Assembly: GCA_019637315.1 (NCBI GenBank)
Contig: JAHBVU010000002.1
Coordinates: 124,001-188,000 of the forward strand
Reading direction: 5' to 3'
DNA length: 64,000 nucleotides
Origin: Gemmatimonadales bacterium
Lineage (GTDB): Bacteria > Gemmatimonadota > Gemmatimonadetes > Gemmatimonadales > GWC2-71-9
Part shown: positions 33,254-40,876 of the stretch, in pieces
Position numbering within the stretch: position 1 is the first letter of the stretch
Layout of the letters: each line of letters begins with the position of its first letter
The notes under the pieces: generated by a model
What the model saw: only the letters and a program-made list of their open reading frames with translations
Told to the model about the DNA's origin: nothing
Database searches by the model: none
Program-made: the position numbers and the translations under genes

Positions 33254-34114
33254 CTACTCGCGGGTCCAGAGGACGATGACGCCGCAGACCCCCTCGCCGC
33301 CCGGCGTTGGGGCAGCATCGGGAGAAATCGGCGGCGTCATCGACTCGGTCGCTGTGACGCTGTAACGGACCGGAGTTTCCGAGGCGCGGCGGTAGATCTC
33401 GACTGCCTCGAGTTCCGAGACACGATACCTGGTGAGATCCGGGTCTTCCACCCGGACATCGTTGATCCAGAGCGACATCCGGCACCTCGTGGAGGGATTG
33501 GCAAAGGTGGGCGTGCGATTGCCGATGGCGTACGCATTGTTGCCTGACGGACTGGTAAGAACCTCGATGCCGAGCTGGCGAACCAGGTCGAACAGTTGTC
33601 GATGCTCATTGTTGCGCAGGTCGTCCGGGGCCAGGAATCGTCCGAATCCTGACCGTTGTTTCGCCTCGATCTCAGCGGCCCTTCGAGACCGGCGGGGTGC
33701 TCGGACATAGATCGGCTCCAGTTCCGGCACCCAGGCATTCAGAGCCAGGTCGATGTCGAGACTGTCCGTACTCTTGACCGTGAGCGTAGCGACCGCGCCC
33801 TCGAAACCGACCCGCCGCACCCGCAGCTGATGCGAACCAATCGGAATTCCGGTGATCCGGAAATCGCCGGAATCGTTGGTCCATACCCGTTTCTGCAGAT
33901 TTTCGATCAGGACTTCGACCAGCGCCAGCGGCGTTTCCGACTGCGCGGCTCTGATCCGGCCCTTGAGCACGGCCTGGGCCGAAAGATCGTGAACCCCCAT
34001 CGCAAGGAGCACGGCAACCGCACCTGCGAGCCAGGTCCTCGTGGTGTGGCCCTTGGTGCGGCAGCAAACCGTTCCGCTACAAACGGACGCTGCCAGGTCG
34101 TTCAATGCCGGCAT
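33254..34114 (-). CDS. Secreted CarboxypepD-regulatory plus TonB-plug-like protein, no barrel
   Basis: 286 residues; GGGAG lies eight bases before the ATG at 34114. A signal region ends near VHDLSAQ. Residues ~48-125 form a carboxypeptidase-regulatory-like beta sandwich (AVLKGRIRAAQSETPLALVEVLI, then SGDFRITGIPIGSHQLRVRRVGF). The second half looks like a TonB plug (WINDVRVEDPDLTRYRVSELEAVEIYRRASETPVRY) and ends CGVIVLWTRE. No outer-membrane barrel follows, though receptors of this class carry 600 or more further residues. It is complete, not truncated: the stop is its own. It may be a periplasmic partner of TonB-type receptors. Confidence 0.75.
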   Translation of the reverse strand: MPALNDLAASVCSGTVCCRTKGHTTRTWLAGAVAVLLAMGVHDLSAQAVLKGRIRAAQSETPLALVEVLIENLQKRVWTNDSGDFRITGIPIGSHQLRVRRVGFEGAVATLTVKSTDSLDIDLALNAWVPELEPIYVRAPRRSRRAAEIEAKQRSGFGRFLAPDDLRNNEHRQLFDLVRQLGIEVLTSPSGNNAYAIGNRTPTFANPSTRCRMSLWINDVRVEDPDLTRYRVSELEAVEIYRRASETPVRYSVTATESMTPPISPDAAPTPGGEGVCGVIVLWTRE

Positions 34115-34229
34115 GGAAAGCTCCCAGGTTCGGACCGTGACGGTCGGAGGGGCTGGCCATTTGCACCATGATCAAGTTAGCACGCCGGCCCCGGCGCGCC
34201 AGGCCCGAGCCCTCCGCGCGCCAGCTGGG

Positions 34230-34796
34230 CTATCTGGTACCGTACTGGCCTTCGTAGCGCTGCATGCAGTCGAGGATGATCTGGCGAGCGACTGCCGCGT
34301 TGCCGAAGCCGAGGCTCTCCTGGCGGCGGTGTCCGCTCCCTTCGAGCTCCTTGTAGACAAGAAAGAAATGCTCGATCTCGCGAAGGGTGTGTGGGGCCAG
34401 ATCGTCGAGGTCGTGGATTTCGCGGGTCCAGGGGTCGGCCAGCGGTACGGCCAGAATTTTTTCGTCGTTTTCGCCCTTGTCTACCAGCTTGAACACGCCG
34501 ACGGGGCGGACCTCGATGAGACAGCCGGGAAAGACCGGTTCCGTCATCGCGACGAGGACGTCCAGCGGGTCGTTGTCCTCGGCCAGGGTGCGGGGCAGGA
34601 ACCCGTAGTCGCCGGGGTAGTGCATCGCGCTGTGGAGCACCCGATCCAGACGGAAGATGCCCAGCTCCTTGTCCAGTTCGTATTTGTTCTGATCGTTCTT
34701 GGGAATCTCGATCAGGGCGTTGACGATTTCCGGCGGGTTTGGGCCAGTCGGAACATCGTGCCAGAGATGGACGGGGCTTCGGGGATTGATCGGCAC
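34230..34796 (-). CDS. ppa: Inorganic pyrophosphatase (family I)
   Basis: 188 residues from the GTG at 34796; longer frames upstream would cross the tRNA-Leu gene. The family I active-site run is present: PKNDQNKYELDKELGIFRLDR, split as KNDQNKYE and LDR, then YPGDYGFLP, and the metal-binding DNDPLDVLV with the Asp cluster. The end EGSGHRRQESLGFGN differs from the E. coli enzyme and looks like the longer-tailed bacterial form. It hydrolyses PPi to phosphate and pulls biosynthetic reactions forward. TAGATTCG (34830 to 34823, minus strand) is a possible promoter core. Confidence 0.94.
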   Translation of the reverse strand: MPINPRSPVHLWHDVPTGPNPPEIVNALIEIPKNDQNKYELDKELGIFRLDRVLHSAMHYPGDYGFLPRTLAEDNDPLDVLVAMTEPVFPGCLIEVRPVGVFKLVDKGENDEKILAVPLADPWTREIHDLDDLAPHTLREIEHFFLVYKELEGSGHRRQESLGFGNAAVARQIILDCMQRYEGQYGTR

Positions 34797-34873
34797 GTGA
34801 TGGCTTCGCAGAGAGTGAGCTCCGAATCTAAGCTCATGGCGGGTCGGGCAGGACTCCTGGCCATGGGAATCGC

Positions 34874-34904
34874 TTGCCCGAAGCTGGGGGCCTTGGCATA
34901 TTTG
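34874..34904 (+). promoter_or_regulatory. Probable tRNA-Leu promoter
   Basis: TTGCCC (34874-34879), 17-nt spacer, CATATTTG (34897-34904). Transcription would begin near 34909, four bases before the mature tRNA 5' end. Confidence 0.55.
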
Positions 34905-34912
34905 CCGGCCTT

Positions 34913-34995
34913 GCCCGAGTGGCGGAATGGCAGACGCAGTGGACTCAAAATCCACCGGGGGCAACCCCGTGCGAGTTCGACTCTCGCCTCGGGCA
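34913..34995 (+). tRNA. tRNA-Leu (anticodon CAA)
   Basis: Acceptor stem GCCCGAG (34913-34919) pairs with CTCGGGC (34988-34994), and the discriminator is A (34995). The anticodon stem is GTGGA / TCCAC around the loop CTCAAAA, giving anticodon CAA, which reads UUG. A long variable arm (CGGGGGCAACCCCG) marks a class II tRNA such as Leu. The T-arm is GCGAG-TTCGACT-CTCGC. CCA is not encoded. It stands alone between ppa and pepA. Confidence 0.93.
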
Positions 34996-35046
34996 CTGCA
35001 GGTCTCCAACGGTCGTCCTCATCTCAGCCACCGGTGACCCCCCCGC

Positions 35047-36531
35047 ATGTCTTTGACCACTATCCTGACTGATACACTCCCCCACGAGTACCGTGGCCCG
35101 TTACTTATCGTCCTGACCGGCGAGGGCGGCCTGCCCGGGTCGCTGAGTGCTCTCGACGACCGGCTGGGTGGGGCGTTGGGACGCGTCTTCGGCAGCGGGG
35201 ATTTTACCGGCAAGAAGGATGAGACGGCAGCGGTCTACCCCAATGGCGAGCTGAACCGCGTCCTGCTGGTCGGCCTCGGTAAGGCACCGGGGCGGGCGGC
35301 CTGGCGCCGCGGGGCGGCCGTCGGTGCCAAACGGGCGCGGATTCTGGGTGCTGGAACCGCAGCAATTGCAGTCGCGGCCGAGCATCAGGGAGCCTTGCCC
35401 ACCGCGCAGCTCTACCAGGCGCTCGCCGAGGGCGCAGCGCAGGGATCCTGGCACTACCCTGACCTGAAGCGTCCACCCGAACAGCCGAAGGCCCCACTCA
35501 CGAAAGTTGAGTTGTTGGCCCCCTCGGCCGATCGGGACGCGGCGGCGGCCGGGGTGCGTCTGGGTGAGGCTGTTGGCGCTGGCCACCGACTGGCCCGCGG
35601 GGTTCAGATTCTGCCGCCGAATGTTCTGACGCCTGAGCGCATGGCGGAAGAGGCAAGGATCCTGGCCGGTCGTCACGGGTTCGGCGTGACGGTCCTGGAT
35701 GCCGCTCAAGCGGCCGCCGAGGGCTTGCGTGCCTTGCTGGCGGTCGGCCAGGGCTCGGCCAACGAGCCGCGATTCATCGTGCTCGAGTATCAGGGTGGCA
35801 CCGGGGCGCCGGCCGTCCTGGTGGGCAAGGGCATTACCTTCGATACCGGTGGCATCTCGATCAAACCCGCACAAAGCATGGAGGACATGAAGTACGACAT
35901 GTCCGGTGCGGCGGCCGTGCTGGGTACTTTCGAGGTGTTGGGCCGCCTCAAACCTCCGTTCAACGTTATCGGTCTGATTCCCTCCGCCGAGAACATGCCG
36001 TCGGCTACTGCGTATCGGCCGGCGGATGTCGTCACCGCGCACTTCGGCAAGACGATCGAGGTCGTGAACACCGACGCCGAGGGACGGCTGCTGCTGGCGG
36101 ACGCGCTGTCCTACGCCCGGCGGTACCAGCCGGCGTGGGTGGTCGACATCGCCACGCTGACGGGCGCGATTGGGATTGCGCTGGGTCAGACGGCTGCCGG
36201 TGTCATGGGCTCCGACGCCGGCCTGGTTCAGGACGTGCTGGCCGCCGGGCGGGATGCGCACGAGCGGGCCTGGGAACTGCCGCTCTGGGATGAGTATCGT
36301 GAGCTGATCAAGTCGGACATTGCCGATGTCAAGAATTCCGGCGGCCGCTTGGCTGGCAGCATTACCGCCGGCTGGTTCCTTCGCGAGTTCGTCGAGGGCT
36401 ATCCCTGGGCGCACCTCGATATTGCGGCCACCGCGTACACCGATCGTGATGATGCCGCTCTGGCCAAGGGCCCCACGGGCTTCGGGGTTCGCCTTTTTAC
36501 GGAACTGCTCTTCCGTCGGGCAGGTGCCTAA
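35047..36531 (+). CDS. pepA: Leucyl aminopeptidase (M17)
   Basis: 494 residues from the ATG at 35047. The catalytic C-terminal domain carries the two-zinc site: GKGITFDTGGISIKPAQ with the Lys and Asp, then MSGAAAVLG, and NTDAEGRLLLADAL with the Asp-Glu-Arg motif that defines M17. The N-terminal domain is the variable macro-like half. It removes N-terminal Leu and other residues from peptides. A lipoprotein gene begins two bases after the stop and an outer-membrane protein follows, so a nutritional peptide-use operon is possible. Confidence 0.96.
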   Translation: MSLTTILTDTLPHEYRGPLLIVLTGEGGLPGSLSALDDRLGGALGRVFGSGDFTGKKDETAAVYPNGELNRVLLVGLGKAPGRAAWRRGAAVGAKRARILGAGTAAIAVAAEHQGALPTAQLYQALAEGAAQGSWHYPDLKRPPEQPKAPLTKVELLAPSADRDAAAAGVRLGEAVGAGHRLARGVQILPPNVLTPERMAEEARILAGRHGFGVTVLDAAQAAAEGLRALLAVGQGSANEPRFIVLEYQGGTGAPAVLVGKGITFDTGGISIKPAQSMEDMKYDMSGAAAVLGTFEVLGRLKPPFNVIGLIPSAENMPSATAYRPADVVTAHFGKTIEVVNTDAEGRLLLADALSYARRYQPAWVVDIATLTGAIGIALGQTAAGVMGSDAGLVQDVLAAGRDAHERAWELPLWDEYRELIKSDIADVKNSGGRLAGSITAGWFLREFVEGYPWAHLDIAATAYTDRDDAALAKGPTGFGVRLFTELLFRRAGA

Positions 36532-36533
36532 CG

Positions 36534-37142
36534 GTGTATCGTCTGCTGGTCGGTGCGCTGCTGGTCGGCCTTGCCTCAGGGTGCGGTTCGAACCCAACTG
36601 GCGCCACAACCGAAGTCGCCTTCGACTTTGCTTTCGAGGATGCCGTGGGCGACACGACCGCCGCAACCTCCAACCCGGACAACGTGCCCGCCATCGATCT
36701 GATTGGCGTGTCCGGACGGGTCGAGGCGTCGTCGGTTCGTGTCACCCTCGAGTTTGCCGATCCGATTTCCCGCTGGAGTGACGGCCTGGCCAACGGTCTC
36801 GACGGGTTCATCCATTTCGATGTCGATCAGAATCCGGCAACCCCGGTCAACCCGTTCGCGCTGGGTGGGGAGTTCTATCTCGACCTCCGCGACAATGGCT
36901 TCGGCAAGGTCGGCCTGGTGGCCGTCACGGCCCGAACGATTACCGTGCTCGATGCCACCTTCGAAGGCAACCGTTTCGAGGTCGTGGTGCCCCGACGGTC
37001 CCTCCAGATCCCGACGGATACGGACAACCGGCTCGATCTTCTGGTCCGGGTCGGGGCACGCAACCGGGTGCCGCTGACAGACCGCGGACCGGACGGCGAT
37101 GCCCGGTACCGGCTGGAGCCGCCGGGCGAGGAGGCGCCATGA
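36534..37142 (+). CDS. Lipoprotein of unknown function
   Basis: 202 residues from a GTG two bases after the pepA stop. The signal MYRLLVGALLVGLASGC ends in a lipobox ASGC, so Cys17 is the likely lipid anchor. The mature part is beta-rich and acidic (FDFAFEDAVGDTTAATS, HFDVDQNPATPVNPFALGGE), with no Cys. No family recognised. It overlaps the outer-membrane protein gene by four bases (ATGA), so the two are probably made together, perhaps as a surface lipoprotein and its barrel partner. Confidence 0.75.
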   Translation: MYRLLVGALLVGLASGCGSNPTGATTEVAFDFAFEDAVGDTTAATSNPDNVPAIDLIGVSGRVEASSVRVTLEFADPISRWSDGLANGLDGFIHFDVDQNPATPVNPFALGGEFYLDLRDNGFGKVGLVAVTARTITVLDATFEGNRFEVVVPRRSLQIPTDTDNRLDLLVRVGARNRVPLTDRGPDGDARYRLEPPGEEAP

Positions 37143-38995
37143 GCCGTTACTGCGGCCTGATCCTGGCGCTTGGGGTGTGGCTCGTTGTCGGGCCGCTCTC
37201 TGCGCAGGTGCCCGACTCACTTCCGGCCGACAGCCTGGCCGCAGCGGATACCACCGACTACTCGGCGATGTTTCTCCGCGCCCACGAGGAGAGTCGGGTC
37301 CGGGTGCCCGTTTATCCCCGGCTGGGCCGAGCCGGGCTCCTTCCGGCGCTGGCGCGGCGTGTGATCGAGCGGGATTCCGTCGAGTGGCACGCGGCGCAGA
37401 CGGTGTCGGACCTGATCACCAAGATTCCCGGTGTCTACCTCGCCAGGGGCGGTTGGGTCGGCCGGCCGGAGCCGCTGTACTACCAGGGGCGCGGGATGGC
37501 CTCGGCGGAGTACCTGATCGACGGCTTTCCTCTGGTGCCGCTTGGCGCGGACAGTATCAGCATCGATCCGTCGCTGCTTCCGCTCAGCTTCTTCGACCGG
37601 GTCGAGATCGAACGGTTGCCGGGGCAGTTGCGGATCCATCTGTTCACCCGACAGTACGATCGCTTGCCGCCCCGCACCCGGGTTGGGGTCGGCAGCGGCG
37701 ACTACGACATTGCTCGCTACCTGGGCTCGCTCGAGCGGCGGAGTCGGGGCGGATTTGGGTTCGTAGTAGCTGCGGACCACCTTGCGATTCCCTTGCGCAC
37801 CGGTGATCAGGGGGCCTACAGCAGTACCCAGCTCTGGCTGCAGCTGAGCTATGCGCCCGAGCGGCGACCGTGGAAAGCGATGGCGCAGGTGATCCGCGGC
37901 GGGTTCACCCGGGACGTCATTCGGGCGGTCAGTCCCGGAGGGCAGACGCTGGGTGACTCGCTGTCGCTTGGCATCGACGGCAGCCGCACCGATGCCCAGG
38001 CCAGCCTGGTCTTTCAGCCTCGCAACGACGGACTGGGGCTGCGAGCTGCGTTGCTGGCGGGCTACAGCAGCTGGTCCGAGGATTCGACGGCGTTATCGCT
38101 TGGTTCACCCGACGGTCATATCCGGTGGATCGATCAGGCGCTCTGGCAGTTTGGTGCGCAACTGGGGCTGCGAAGCCGAACTGCGAGCTTCGATGCGACC
38201 GCCTGGCACCGGACCCGGTGGACGCCGATCGACGTGCGGGCCAGCCTGGGGGTCAATCCAGTCGGGCCCATTACGCTCAGCGCGGAAGGTGTCTACCGCC
38301 AGCACGAGCAGGACCGGGTCAGCCAGTGGGTGACTGGTCGTGCCGGCATTGCGTTGCCACTCGGCTTTCGCGCCACCGGCCAGGTGCGCAGCGGGAAGGT
38401 TGTGGCCTCGCCGGCCCGGTTGGACGAAGCGGCGCAGGACCTGACCGATCTGGGCGGGCTGGTGGCGCTGGGTGGCTCGCGTCTCTGGGCCGAAGCGGGC
38501 TACTGGCGTACCAGCGGGTACGCGCCGTCGGCATTCCCGCTTTACCCTGGCATCCGGTCGATCGGCCCCAGTGCTGAGACCAACTGGCTGACAGTATCGG
38601 GGCGGATCGCCCCGTTTCAGTGGTTCAGCATCGACGGCTGGTACAGCAATCCGATCAACGGCCGCCCGGAGGCGCAACCTCCGACCCACTCGATCGTCAA
38701 TGCCACGCTGCAGAGCCGGTTTCTGCCGACATTCCGGAGCGGCATCTTTGCCCTCAAACTGCAGGGCAGCATGGAGTCGTGGGGCACCGGTACCGCCGGT
38801 CGCACGGCCGACGGTGATCTCATCACCCTCAAGGGCGCCACCTTCTTTCGGGCCCACATTCAGCTCAAGATTGGCGACTTCGTTGCCTACTATGACCAGG
38901 CCAACTCCCAGGCGAGCCGGCTGGGCTACGTTCCCGATCTCGCGATGCTCCGGATTGCCAGTACCTTTGGGGTTCGCTGGGAGTTCTCAAACTGA
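37139..38995 (+). CDS. Outer-membrane barrel protein with TonB-plug-like domain
   Basis: 618 residues with a signal peptide (to about PLSAQ). Residues ~85-180 resemble a TonB plug: VSDLITKIPGVYLARGG, then AEYLIDGFPLVPL and FDRVEIERLPGQLRI. The rest alternates beta strands with aromatic girdle residues and ends in a C-terminal Phe-x-Asn (WEFSN), typical of an outer-membrane barrel. No convincing TonB box is seen near the N-terminus and the barrel is shorter than in most receptors. It follows the lipoprotein gene with an ATGA overlap. Substrate unknown. Confidence 0.75.
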   Translation: MSRYCGLILALGVWLVVGPLSAQVPDSLPADSLAAADTTDYSAMFLRAHEESRVRVPVYPRLGRAGLLPALARRVIERDSVEWHAAQTVSDLITKIPGVYLARGGWVGRPEPLYYQGRGMASAEYLIDGFPLVPLGADSISIDPSLLPLSFFDRVEIERLPGQLRIHLFTRQYDRLPPRTRVGVGSGDYDIARYLGSLERRSRGGFGFVVAADHLAIPLRTGDQGAYSSTQLWLQLSYAPERRPWKAMAQVIRGGFTRDVIRAVSPGGQTLGDSLSLGIDGSRTDAQASLVFQPRNDGLGLRAALLAGYSSWSEDSTALSLGSPDGHIRWIDQALWQFGAQLGLRSRTASFDATAWHRTRWTPIDVRASLGVNPVGPITLSAEGVYRQHEQDRVSQWVTGRAGIALPLGFRATGQVRSGKVVASPARLDEAAQDLTDLGGLVALGGSRLWAEAGYWRTSGYAPSAFPLYPGIRSIGPSAETNWLTVSGRIAPFQWFSIDGWYSNPINGRPEAQPPTHSIVNATLQSRFLPTFRSGIFALKLQGSMESWGTGTAGRTADGDLITLKGATFFRAHIQLKIGDFVAYYDQANSQASRLGYVPDLAMLRIASTFGVRWEFSN

Positions 38996-39085
38996 TCCCC
39001 TCCGCCTGTAACCGCTTGCCATAGCGTCGGATAGCTCGATCCCCGGGGCCGGACCGGCGGCCTACCTTCGGCGGTCGTAATCCGG

Positions 39086-39093
39086 TAGATTTC
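39086..39093 (+). promoter_or_regulatory. Possible promoter core of the yicC-to-comF operon
   Basis: TAGATTTC, 43 nt before the yicC TTG start, in the 133-nt gap 38996-39128. The same octamer stands before nfeD at 30232-30239. No -35-like TTG box at the right distance, so support is weak. Confidence 0.3.
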
Positions 39094-39128
39094 AGGGCTA
39101 GGCCTGGCACGTGATTTCAGGAGGTCCG

Positions 39129-40004
39129 TTGGCGCAAAGCATGACCGGCTTCGGTGCCGCAGAGGGTTCGGTCGGTGGCGGGGCAATCCGCATCGAACTC
39201 AAGTCGGTCAACCACCGGTACCTGAGCATGTCGTTCAAGGCCCCGGGCGACGTCAGCGCGTTCGAGACTGAGGTACGCGAGCGGCTGCGCCGCGACTTTG
39301 AGCGCGGGCACGTCACCGTTTCGATTCGCTGGCTCGAGGCTACGGTTTCCGAGCGTGCGCAGGCCGCTGATCCGGCCCGAGTCGCGGCGGCGGTCGCTCG
39401 GCTGGCGAGCATTGCCGACGCCGCGGGGCGACCCCGCAGCGAGATCACCCTCGACTTGGTGGCGCGGCAGCCCGATCTGTACGCCGCAGCCGACGAGGCG
39501 CCCGCCATCGAGTGGGCGGCCGTGGAGGCCGTGCTTGCGCGGGCCATTGCAGCGCTTCGGGAAACCCGGGTTCGGGAAGGGGCGGCCCTGCTGGCGGAGC
39601 TCGAGACGCGGGTCGCTGCTCTTGCTGCGCAAGCGGACGCGGTCCGCCGGCTGGCGCCGGAGCGGCTGGTTCGGGAGCGAGACCGATTGCGGAATGCGGT
39701 GCAGACGCTGCTCGATGGCCGCGCCGTCGATGACCAGCGGCTGAGTCAGGAGCTCGCATTTCTGGCGGAACGGCTCGACATCACGGAGGAGTTGGTCCGG
39801 CTCGACGCGCATTGCAGCGCCTGTCGAGCGGTGCTTAGCGGCGAGAAACCAGCCGGTAAACAGCTCGGATTTCTGGCCCAGGAAATGGGTCGCGAGGTCA
39901 ACACCATCGGATCGAAGGCCAACGACGCCGCGATCCAGCACCTCGTGGTGGAGATGAAAGGGGAGTTGGAGCGATTCCGGGAACAGCTCGAGAACTTAGA
40001 GTAA
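39129..40004 (+). CDS. yicC: YicC-family endoribonuclease
   Basis: 291 residues from a TTG at 39129, chosen because AGGAGG (39119-39124) lies close upstream and the product then begins LAQSMTGFG, the family's N-terminal signature. A GTG at 39111 would place the start before that Shine-Dalgarno. The C-terminal part has the conserved EELVRLDAHCSACRAVLSGEKPAGKQLGFLAQEMGREVNTIGSKA run (DUF1732) in several blocks. YicC proteins are helical toroidal RNases that act on small RNAs. It opens the long yicC-gmk-rpoZ-coaBC operon, a conserved order in many phyla. Confidence 0.92.
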   Translation: MAQSMTGFGAAEGSVGGGAIRIELKSVNHRYLSMSFKAPGDVSAFETEVRERLRRDFERGHVTVSIRWLEATVSERAQAADPARVAAAVARLASIADAAGRPRSEITLDLVARQPDLYAAADEAPAIEWAAVEAVLARAIAALRETRVREGAALLAELETRVAALAAQADAVRRLAPERLVRERDRLRNAVQTLLDGRAVDDQRLSQELAFLAERLDITEELVRLDAHCSACRAVLSGEKPAGKQLGFLAQEMGREVNTIGSKANDAAIQHLVVEMKGELERFREQLENLE

Positions 40005-40018
40005 GACGCTTTCTCCTG

Positions 40019-40645
40019 GTGCTCTCGTCTCCCTCGGGAGGCGGCAAGTCGACGATTGCGCGGCACCTGCTGGCCGGTCGGGACGATCTCGTCTACTCGA
40101 TTTCCGCGACGACGCGACCGGTCCGGGAGGGTGAAACGGAAGGCGAGCACTACTACTTCCTTTCCCCGGACGAATTCGCTCGCCGGGTTGCGGACGACGA
40201 GTTTCTCGAGTGGGCCGAGTACGGCGGGTACCGCTACGGGACCCTTCGCGCGGAGATCGAGCGTGGGTTGGCGTCGGACCGGCACGTCGTGCTCGACATC
40301 GACGTCCAGGGAGCCGAGCAGCTTCGGGGGCGCTTTCCGAACGCGGTGCATGTCTTCATTCTGCCGCCATCGGCAGGTGCGCTGGTGCAGCGCTTGCGCA
40401 GCCGGAATACCGAATCGGAGGCAATGGTGCAGCGGCGCCTTGCGGTGGCCTCTGAAGAGCTGGGGCAGGCGGACAAATATGACTTCGTCGTCGTCAACGA
40501 CGATCTGGTGGAGGCCGTGGCGCAGGTGGCGGCAATTCTCGATCTCGAGGCCCGCCGTCCCGAACGGCTGCTCAACCTGACGAGTGTGATCGAGCAGTTG
40601 CGCCAGGAGCTGGCGCCAGTCTTTCTAGAGGAAAAGAGGAGCTGA
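40019..40645 (+). CDS. gmk: Guanylate kinase
   Basis: 208 residues from the GTG at 40019. The P-loop SSPSGGGKST comes only four residues after the start; homologues usually carry about eight to ten residues before it, and the in-frame codons upstream (RRFLL) look native. No ATG, GTG or TTG is available there, so translation may begin at a rare codon or depend on coupling to yicC. Further motifs: SATTRPVREGETEGEHYYFLS and DIDVQGAEQLR. It phosphorylates GMP to GDP. The TGA overlaps the rpoZ ATG by one base. Confidence 0.92.
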   Translation: MLSSPSGGGKSTIARHLLAGRDDLVYSISATTRPVREGETEGEHYYFLSPDEFARRVADDEFLEWAEYGGYRYGTLRAEIERGLASDRHVVLDIDVQGAEQLRGRFPNAVHVFILPPSAGALVQRLRSRNTESEAMVQRRLAVASEELGQADKYDFVVVNDDLVEAVAQVAAILDLEARRPERLLNLTSVIEQLRQELAPVFLEEKRS

Positions 40646-40872
40646 TGGAGATCGTTACCCCGACCGAAGCGGCCAGGCACGCCGGAACCAAGTACCGGAG
40701 CATTCTGGTTGCCGCGCGCTTTGCGCGCATGGTGAACGAGTTGCCGAAGGAGAAGCAGGCACAGCTCGAAACCGTGCATTCCTACAAGAAGCTGACCACG
40801 CTGGCACTGCGGAAGCTGGCCTCCGGTGAACTGACCTTCCGTGAGCTTCGCCGCCGTCGGACCGAGGTCTGA
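40645..40872 (+). CDS. rpoZ: DNA-directed RNA polymerase omega subunit
   Basis: 75 residues with GAGGAG four bases before the ATG and a one-base overlap with gmk (TGATG). The sequence TKYRSILVAARFARMVNEL matches the conserved omega helix (KYRLVxVAAKRARQL type). It binds and helps fold the beta' subunit. Position between gmk and coaBC is the standard one. Confidence 0.9.
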   Translation: MEIVTPTEAARHAGTKYRSILVAARFARMVNELPKEKQAQLETVHSYKKLTTLALRKLASGELTFRELRRRRTEV

Positions 40873-40876
40873 CGCC

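Noticed and set aside
34797-35009. Longer start for inorganic pyrophosphatase
   Set aside because: The extension would run antisense through the tRNA-Leu gene and has no family similarity; the GTG at 34796 is the sensible start.
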